A stretch of 18,473 nucleotides of DNA from JAJISG01 sp964347345 (GTDB taxonomy: Archaea; Thermoplasmatota; Thermoplasmata; RBG-16-68-12; JAJISG01), in the NCBI GenBank assembly GCA_964347345.1, contig CAYFYB010000028.1, forward strand, positions 1 to 18,473. The letters are read 5' to 3'. Position numbers and translations under genes: made by a program. This document shows, in pieces, positions 13,480 through 18,473 of the stretch; position 1 is the first letter of the stretch, and the number at the start of each line of letters is the position of its first letter. Below the pieces are notes generated by a model. The model searched no databases. It had not been told where the DNA came from and saw nothing but the letters and a program-made list of their open reading frames with translations.

Positions 13480-14462
13480 GATGCCATCATCTCCTCACTG
13501 AGGTGACACATGACGTGCCTCCCAGGCTCTACCTCCTCGTCGACGGGCGTTCTCTCCCTGCATACATCGGTGGCAAAAGGACACCTTGGATGGAAGGAGC
13601 AGCCCTTCGGGCGTTCTATGAGGTCTGGTATGAACCCTTTGATGACGGCCAGCTCCCTTTTCCTGGTTTCTGCCCTTGGAATGGCTGACAGCAGCCCCCG
13701 TGTGTAGGGATGATACGGCTTCCTCAACACCTCCGCGACGGGACCTCTCTCTACGACCGTCCCCGCGTACATCACGCCGAGCTTATCGCAGTTCTCCGCG
13801 ACGACTCCCATGTTGTGCGTCACAATCAGCATAGCCACGTTCCGCTCTTTCTTGATCTCTTGGAGGCGTTCAAGCACCTGTGCCTGAATGGTGACATCAA
13901 GGGCACTGGTGGGCTCGTCGGCAATCATCAGGTCTGGGTTGGAAGACAACGCCATGGCTATCATCACCCTTTGCTGCATCCCACCACTGAGCTCATGGGG
14001 ATATGTCCTGAGGACCTTTTCCGGTTCGGGCAGGGCTACGAGGCCGAATGCCTTGATGGCCTTCTGCCTGGCGACGTCATCCTCCAGCCCCTGGTGCGTC
14101 TTTATGACTCTAGTGATCTGCTCCCCGACAGTGAAAACCGGGTTCAGCGATGCAGCGGGGTCCTGGAATATCATAGATATCCTTCGTCCCCTCAGTCCCC
14201 TCATCTCTTCCTCACTCTTTTTCAGAAGGTTCTCGCCCCTGAGCAGGATCCTTCCACTCGTTATCGTGCCGTTCTCCGGGAGAAGCTTCATGATTGCCAG
14301 GGTCGTCACGGTCTTCCCGCATCCGGTCTCTCCCACAAGTCCGAAGGTTTCGCCCTCGTTTACTTCGAAACTGACGCCTTCCAGCGCCTTCACGATTCCG
14401 TCAAATGTATCGAACTGCACCCTGAGGTCCTCGACCACTAGGAGGTGTGCAGTGTCTGCCAT
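13476..14462 (-). CDS. dppD: Peptide ABC importer ATPase, DppD/OppD type
   Basis: 328 residues. Walker A GETGCGKT (44-51), Q100 (IFQDPAASLNP), signature LSGGMQQR (158-165), Walker B LMIADE (178-183), SALD and H216 are present. The C-terminal extension carries GCSFHPRCPF with C288, C294, C301 and C319, the [4Fe-4S]-type set of this subfamily. It pairs with DppF as the heterodimeric cytosolic motor of a dipeptide/oligopeptide (or nickel/other small ligand) importer. ATG 14462 lies 3 nt after the stop of the dppC permease gene. The order and spacing (B-C-D-F) are those of a canonical dpp/opp operon. Confidence 0.93.
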   Translation of the reverse strand: MADTAHLLVVEDLRVQFDTFDGIVKALEGVSFEVNEGETFGLVGETGCGKTVTTLAIMKLLPENGTITSGRILLRGENLLKKSEEEMRGLRGRRISMIFQDPAASLNPVFTVGEQITRVIKTHQGLEDDVARQKAIKAFGLVALPEPEKVLRTYPHELSGGMQQRVMIAMALSSNPDLMIADEPTSALDVTIQAQVLERLQEIKKERNVAMLIVTHNMGVVAENCDKLGVMYAGTVVERGPVAEVLRKPYHPYTRGLLSAIPRAETRKRELAVIKGFIPDLIERPKGCSFHPRCPFATDVCRERTPVDEEVEPGRHVMCHLSEEMMAS

Positions 14463-14465
14463 GCG

Positions 14466-15386
14466 TCAAGCACCTCTCGTCCTCCTGAGCCGAGGATCCA
14501 GCGATTCTCTCAGTCCATCTCCCAACAGGTTGAATGCCGCGGCTGCGATGAAAATGAACAGCCCGGGAAACGTTGCGTACCACCAAGCGGAGAGTACGAC
14601 GGCCCGCCCGTCACTCACCATGAGGCCCCATTCGGGCTGAGGGGGTTGGGCACCTAGACCCAGAAAGCCGAGCGCTGCGGCTAGAATGATTGCCGTCCCT
14701 AAGTCCATGGTGGCCTGGATGGTGATCGGAGTCATCGTGTTCGGGAATATGTGACGAAGCATTATCCCTGTGCCACCGAGCCCGAGGGCCTTTGAAGCCT
14801 CGACAAACCCTCGTTCTTTCAGCGAGACGGTCTCCGCCCTTGCCAACCTCGTATACCAGGGCCACCAGGTGACGGAGACGGCTATCATCGAGTTAACAAG
14901 GCTGGGACCAAGCAAGAAAGCTATGATAAGCGCAAGAACGAGGGAGGGAAATGCCAGGAACATGTCTGTAATCCTCATTATCACAGCGTCAACCTTCCCG
15001 CCCCTGTAGCCGGCGATTACACCCAGGGGCCAGCCTATGGAAACCGATATCAAGACGATCGCTAAGCCTGCCATGAGCGATAATCTCGCACCAAACATGA
15101 CGCGGCTGAGGATGTCCCTCCCCAAATAGTCCGTACCGAACGGATGGTCGACGCTCGGGGCTTCGAACTTCTCATCCAGATCAATTTTGTAGGGTGAATA
15201 GGGGGCAATCACGGGCGCGAAGACTGCGATGAAACCTAGACACGCAAGTATTATCAGGCTGCTCAGTGTCAACGGATTTCTCGTCAGCGTATAGAGTACC
15301 AGGCGAAACTCCCGATAAGAGCCCTTAGCCGCGAAGTCCCTGAGGTGCGACATCAACCTCTGAATCAGTCCCGCCTCAGTGGCCAA
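14466..15386 (-). CDS. dppC: Peptide ABC importer permease, DppC type
   Basis: 306 residues with about six transmembrane helices. After a long cytosolic N-terminus (1-40) and the first helix comes HPFGTDYLGRDILSRVMFGA (81-100), a hallmark of the DppC/OppC branch. The EAA loop that docks on the ATPase is at about 196-216 (EASKALGLGGTGIMLRHIFPN). It forms the membrane channel together with DppB. It starts at TTG 15386 behind a strong GGAGGGAGGG, 12 nt after the stop of dppB. Complete and without visible defects. Confidence 0.92.
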   Translation of the reverse strand: MATEAGLIQRLMSHLRDFAAKGSYREFRLVLYTLTRNPLTLSSLIILACLGFIAVFAPVIAPYSPYKIDLDEKFEAPSVDHPFGTDYLGRDILSRVMFGARLSLMAGLAIVLISVSIGWPLGVIAGYRGGKVDAVIMRITDMFLAFPSLVLALIIAFLLGPSLVNSMIAVSVTWWPWYTRLARAETVSLKERGFVEASKALGLGGTGIMLRHIFPNTMTPITIQATMDLGTAIILAAALGFLGLGAQPPQPEWGLMVSDGRAVVLSAWWYATFPGLFIFIAAAAFNLLGDGLRESLDPRLRRTRGA

Positions 15387-15398
15387 ACCCTCCCTCCA

Positions 15399-16418
15399 TC
15401 ATAGCCGAACCCTCGGGTCGAGATACGCTTGTGCCAGGTCAAGGACCAAGTTGGTGATTACAACGATGAATGAAGCGATGATGGTCACAGCCACGATTAC
15501 AGGATAATCCGCTGCCAGGATCGCCCGCCACGTATAGGTCCCAAGACCTGGCCAGTTGAAGATGATCTCCACCAGGAAGACTCCCGTGAGAGACCAAGCG
15601 AAGACGATTCCTAGGACGGTCATTGTCGGTATTATGGCATTTTTCAGGGAGTACCGGAAGTTGATGACGTTCTCAGGGACGCCGAATGCCCTTGCAGCTA
15701 CGATATACTTCTCCCTCAAGACCTCGATCATTGTCGATCTGGTCATGCGCAGCGACAGACCGATAGAATAGGAGGCGAGTGCCAGGGCCGGGAGTATTAG
15801 ATGGAGAAAGGCATCCTGAAAGCCGAGTAGATTCCCCGTCAGCAGGCTGTCCAGGAGGTAAGAGCCCGTGAGGTGGCTAATTGGACTGTATCTCTCAACG
15901 TACGGGCTTATTCGACCCTGTAGCGGAAGGATTCCAAGGAAGCGGGCAAAGAAGATCTGGAGCATGATGGCAATCCAGAAGGACGGGACTGAGAGGTTCA
16001 GTATGCCAAACAGGCGGCTTGCGTGGTCGACCTTGGTGTCCTTTCTCGATGCAGCAATCACGCCAAGGGAGATGCCCACGGCTCCCGCAATTATGAGGCC
16101 GACGATGGCAAGCTCCATGCTGGCGGGCAGATAGTTCAGAATGTCCTCTATGACTGGTCTACGCGTGCGAAACGACGTCCCCCAATCGCCGCTGATCAGG
16201 TCACGCATGTATATGAAGTACTGCTCATAGAGGGGCCTGTCGAGACCGAGTTCTCGCCTAGCCCGTTCTATCTGTTCAGGTCTAGCACGCTGGCCTACCC
16301 AAAGTAATGCGGGGTCCGAGGGGGCGATCCTGGCCAGAAAGAAGGTTATGAGCGATATGCCGAACACGACTACCAGGGCCTGGGCTAGCCGTTTCGCCAG
16401 GTATCGCCTGAAGTCCAT
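15399..16418 (-). CDS. dppB: Peptide ABC importer permease, DppB type
   Basis: 339 residues. The N-terminal helix (RYLAKRLAQALVVVFGISLITFF), the segment LGLDRPLYEQYFIYMRDLISGDWGTSF split around 58-83, and the EAA loop at about 243-265 (AARAFGVPENVINFRYSLKNA) are those of the DppB/OppB branch. About six transmembrane helices are visible. It forms the translocation channel with DppC. ATG 16418 follows GAGGAGTGAT and lies 3 nt after the stop of the substrate-binding protein gene, so the two are cotranscribed. Confidence 0.92.
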   Translation of the reverse strand: MDFRRYLAKRLAQALVVVFGISLITFFLARIAPSDPALLWVGQRARPEQIERARRELGLDRPLYEQYFIYMRDLISGDWGTSFRTRRPVIEDILNYLPASMELAIVGLIIAGAVGISLGVIAASRKDTKVDHASRLFGILNLSVPSFWIAIMLQIFFARFLGILPLQGRISPYVERYSPISHLTGSYLLDSLLTGNLLGFQDAFLHLILPALALASYSIGLSLRMTRSTMIEVLREKYIVAARAFGVPENVINFRYSLKNAIIPTMTVLGIVFAWSLTGVFLVEIIFNWPGLGTYTWRAILAADYPVIVAVTIIASFIVVITNLVLDLAQAYLDPRVRL

Positions 16419-16421
16419 CCA

Positions 16422-18047
16422 TCACTCCTCGACCAGCCACATGTACCAGAAGAAGAAAGTATCGTAGCCGTATGCTGGGTTGACCACGATGCCCATAACA
16501 TTGTTACGAAGCGAGAGTGGATTTCGAAGGTCATCGAGGAATACTGTGGGGCAGTCCTCTATGAGGATCTCCTGTGCCTGTCGGTACAGAGTCAGTGCAG
16601 CGTCCGGGTCGGAGCCCTCTAACGTGGATGCTTCATCTATCAGTGTGTCAAACTCGGGATTGCTGTAGTATGCGGCATTCCAGAACGGCTGTTCCTCGGT
16701 GTGCCACATATTGTAGAGGAAATCGTACGGCGTGATGTAGGTTGGCCACCATGCGAATGCCACTATGTCGTATGCATTGGGTCCCTGAGGCCCTTGCTTG
16801 ATGATCTCCCACATGGTGGGCCATGTCACTCCCACCACTTGGAGTTCGATGCCCAGCGTGGACAGGCTTTCCTTCCAGAGTTCGCCGGCCATTCTCATTC
16901 CAAAAACACCGGAGATGTACAGGTACTTAAGTGTAAAACCGCCGTCTGGGTGACCTGCATCACTCAAAAGTTCTCCCGCCTTCGTCAGGTTGTAATCGTA
17001 TTGGTAAAGATCATCAAAGTGCCCCCACATTCCATGAGGAATCGGCCCCACTGGCTGAGAGTACGCACCTTCGCTCCCCTTCACGTGGTCATCGTAGGGA
17101 AAGGCGTAGGCCAGTGCCTTACGAACGAGGAGGTTGTCCAGGGGATCCTTCTGGGTGTTGAGGAAAGCATAGTGAGAAAAGAATGTTTCCACCCAGAGGG
17201 TGCGTATTTCAGGTTTCGTTTCAAGCCTCTTCCTTTCCTCGTTAGGTAGACCTGCTCCATAGTGTGCCTCTCCGGTTTCCAGCATCGTGGTCCTCACGGT
17301 CGCGTCCTCCACTATCTGGAAGACCACCTCATCAATCCTGTCGGCAGAGTGGTCTTCCCAGCCCCGCCAGTAGTCATCATACTTTTCAAGGACCACCTTC
17401 ACTCCTCTCTCAAGGCTCTTGATTCGGTAGGGACCAGTCCCTGCCTCATTTCCTTGGTTGAACCAATCGTGCAGGTCGTCAATTTCGGTCGTCTTCGGGC
17501 TGTATATCCATGCCCCGTAGGAGGACGCCACAATCCTCTGGAGGGGGGCGGGGTAGCTTAACACGAACTGCACAGTGTAGTCGTCTACGACGCTGATTTG
17601 CTCTACAGGATCCCAGATGAAGACCGCTCCGACATCGAGTTCTCGGATTCTGTCAACTGAGTACTTAACGGCGTCGGCATTGAACGGGGTACCGTCATGG
17701 AAGGTGACCCCCTGCCTAAGCTGGAATGTCCAAGTCAACCCATCTCCGGAGACGTCGTACCCGGTGGCCAAAGCCGGTTCAACCTCGGGGTCTCCTCCCT
17801 TGTAGAAAAGAAGGGTCTCGTACACATTGGCGGTGACTATTATCTCGCCCGAAAAGCTATAGGCAGGGTCTAGGTCGGTAACGAAGTCATATTGTTGTAG
17901 GTTCACAAATACCTTCAGTGGTTCAGGCTGAGGTGTGGGTGCAAAAACCGCTACATACACACCCCCAACCACGGCTGCAGCCACGATCACTATTATGATG
18001 GCTACATGCACTTTCGTCAATGCAGACTCGTCAGAGGATAACCGCAC
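16422..18047 (-). CDS. dppA: Peptide ABC importer substrate-binding protein (SBP_bac_5 family)
   Basis: 541 residues, typical size. A hydrophobic segment at about 13-35 anchors the protein or is cleaved; there is no lipobox Cys after it, so it is probably held on the outer face by this uncleaved helix. A Pro-rich spacer follows (APTPQPEP). The family core is clear: PAYSFSGEIIVTANVYETL, then LTWTFQLRQGVTFHDGTPFNADAVKYSVDRI (split around 104-134), and a C-terminal lobe ending in the usual ECPTVFLDD-like region. It captures dipeptides, oligopeptides or related ligands and passes them to DppBC. First gene of the operon. GTG 18047 has a poor Shine-Dalgarno (GAGG directly before it). TTG 18020 or GTG 18011, just before the hydrophobic helix, are alternatives. 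Confidence 0.9.
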   Translation of the reverse strand: MRLSSDESALTKVHVAIIIVIVAAAVVGGVYVAVFAPTPQPEPLKVFVNLQQYDFVTDLDPAYSFSGEIIVTANVYETLLFYKGGDPEVEPALATGYDVSGDGLTWTFQLRQGVTFHDGTPFNADAVKYSVDRIRELDVGAVFIWDPVEQISVVDDYTVQFVLSYPAPLQRIVASSYGAWIYSPKTTEIDDLHDWFNQGNEAGTGPYRIKSLERGVKVVLEKYDDYWRGWEDHSADRIDEVVFQIVEDATVRTTMLETGEAHYGAGLPNEERKRLETKPEIRTLWVETFFSHYAFLNTQKDPLDNLLVRKALAYAFPYDDHVKGSEGAYSQPVGPIPHGMWGHFDDLYQYDYNLTKAGELLSDAGHPDGGFTLKYLYISGVFGMRMAGELWKESLSTLGIELQVVGVTWPTMWEIIKQGPQGPNAYDIVAFAWWPTYITPYDFLYNMWHTEEQPFWNAAYYSNPEFDTLIDEASTLEGSDPDAALTLYRQAQEILIEDCPTVFLDDLRNPLSLRNNVMGIVVNPAYGYDTFFFWYMWLVEE

Positions 18048-18060
18048 TCCTCATGCCCCC

Positions 18061-18101
18061 TATAAATCCCTAATCACGGGAATAAGCATGCCTATTAAAA
18101 G
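18061..18101 (-). promoter_or_regulatory. Promoter region of the peptide-importer operon
   Basis: Three A/T-rich TATA candidates on the minus strand lie in this stretch: ATTTATA (18061-18067), GCTTATTC (about 18080-18087) and TTTTAATA (18093-18100). The middle one would put the transcript start near 18057, 10 nt before GTG 18047. Which one is used cannot be decided from sequence. Confidence 0.45.
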
Positions 18102-18108
18102 GTTACGA

Positions 18109-18168
18109 CCCAGACCCAGACGCCCAGACTCCCTCCTTCCCTCCCTCCTCCTTTCTCCGTCCCGGTCC
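18109..18168. repeat. Pyrimidine-rich tract with six CCC runs (potential G-quadruplex on minus strand)
   Basis: On the plus strand CCC runs lie at 18109-18111, 18115-18117, 18123-18125, 18131-18133, 18139-18141 and 18143-18145, with short CCCAGA-like and CTCC-like repeats and nearly pure pyrimidine to about 18168. The minus strand satisfies the G3 loop rule with loops of 1-5 nt. It lies between the importer promoter and the rRNA promoter. Confidence 0.6.
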
Positions 18169-18183
18169 CGAAAAGGTAATATA
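18169..18183 (+). promoter_or_regulatory. rRNA promoter: BRE plus TATA box
   Basis: CGAAAAG (18169-18175) is a good purine-rich BRE, directly followed by GTAATATA (18176-18183). The expected transcript start is near 18205, in ATATGCACGG, leaving a leader of about 220 nt before the 16S gene. Confidence 0.65.
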
Positions 18184-18204
18184 GGGACATCTCCGATATG
18201 ATAT

Positions 18205-18425
18205 GCACGGCCCCGCCGTAGACCCTTCATTGTAATTAGAGCGTTACGGCGAGGCTGAGAGCAGCCTCATGGCGAGGGTTGTGATTCGTGATCAACCTCA
18301 TCCGAAGCTGCTCACAAGGTGGGGAACCGAGAAACCCGGCCTAGGCCGTGACCTCTTGGTCCCGACACTCGACGAAGGAACGATCGGCTTCCCCTGACCA
18401 TTCCTTTAGGGTAGCATAGCAGGCA
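18205..18425 (+). other. 16S rRNA leader with stem-loops
   Basis: No open reading frame of note; the stretch is structured. Hairpins: GAGGCTG (18251-18257) with CAGCCTC (18262-18268) around an AGAG loop; GAGGGTTG (18274-18281) with CAACCTC (18293-18299) with one bulged G; and a longer imperfect stem GGGGAACCGAG (18321-18331) with CTCTTGGTCCC (18353-18363) enclosing the palindrome CGGCCTAGGCCG (18337-18348). Archaeal 16S leaders normally contain the 5' half of a processing stem cut at a bulge-helix-bulge; its partner would lie after the 16S gene, beyond the window, so I cannot mark it. Confidence 0.55.
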
Positions 18426-18473
18426 ACTCCGGTTGATCCTGCCGGCGGCCACCGCTATGGGAGTTCGCTTAAG
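18426..18473 (+). rRNA. 16S ribosomal RNA, 5' end (partial)
   Basis: ACTCCGGTTGATCCTGCCGG followed by GGCCACCGCTAT is the universally recognised start of archaeal 16S rRNA (the site of common archaeal 5' primers). Only the first 48 or so nucleotides are in the window. The form GGCGGCCACCGCTAT and GAGTTCG...TTAAG differs from crenarchaeal starts (GGACCCGACCGC) and resembles euryarchaeal/Thermoplasmatota sequences. The 5' end is set by alignment to known genes and may be off by a few nucleotides. Confidence 0.95.

Noticed and set aside
13710..14640. Two overlapping long plus-strand frames (243 and 250 residues)
   Set aside because: Antisense to the dppD ATPase with all its motifs intact; no independent protein features.
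1..18473. tRNA genes, CRISPR arrays, insertion sequences or prophage
   Set aside because: No cloverleaf with a T-loop GGTTCRA, no spaced direct repeats, no transposase/integrase or terminal inverted repeats were seen on either strand.

Overview
The window is archaeal chromosome. The decisive evidence is its right end, which reads into the 5' end of an archaeal 16S rRNA gene on the + strand (the conserved TCCGGTTGATCCTGCCGG block at about 18428-18445). Several genes also have a TATA box centred about 26 nt before the start codon, which is the signature of leaderless archaeal transcripts; others have short leaders with GGTGA or GAGG Shine-Dalgarno sequences. The DNA is GC-rich by eye. The 16S start (GGCGGCCACCGCTAT) looks euryarchaeal/Thermoplasmatota-like rather than crenarchaeal, but 48 bases cannot fix the lineage. 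I see no insertion sequence, integrase, prophage or CRISPR array; this reads as chromosomal backbone with several poorly characterised genes.

Left third (1-5861). Four genes on the minus strand are followed by one on the plus strand. An SMC-family ATPase with very short coiled-coil arms and no visible hinge runs off the left edge. It is followed by a small VOC (glyoxalase-fold) protein, a divergent tRNA-guanine-transglycosylase-fold protein with its zinc site and nucleophile Asp intact, and a large secreted, C-terminally anchored protein of unknown function. Divergent from the last is a four-helix membrane protein with a cytosolic C-terminal domain.

Middle (5858-12456). These are mostly single-gene transcription units: a winged-helix regulator, an MFS transporter, a pterin-4a-carbinolamine dehydratase, a dual-specificity-type protein phosphatase with no conventional start codon for its N-terminal half, a translationally coupled pair (three-helix membrane protein plus Roadblock/LC7 protein), an SDR oxidoreductase, a radical SAM enzyme with extra cysteine clusters, and a nitrilase-superfamily amidohydrolase.

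Right third (12517-18473). A five-gene minus-strand operon encodes a complete dipeptide/oligopeptide ABC importer in the order substrate-binding protein, permease B, permease C, ATPase D, ATPase F, with genes touching or nearly touching. Upstream of it, and pointing the other way, a BRE/TATA promoter and a hairpin-rich leader lead into the 16S rRNA gene. A C-rich tract with six CCC runs (potential G-quadruplex on the minus strand) separates the two promoters.

The best candidates for something undescribed are the hinge-less Smc5/6-like protein, the stand-alone transglycosylase-like protein, the cysteine-rich radical SAM enzyme, and the Roadblock/membrane protein pair.
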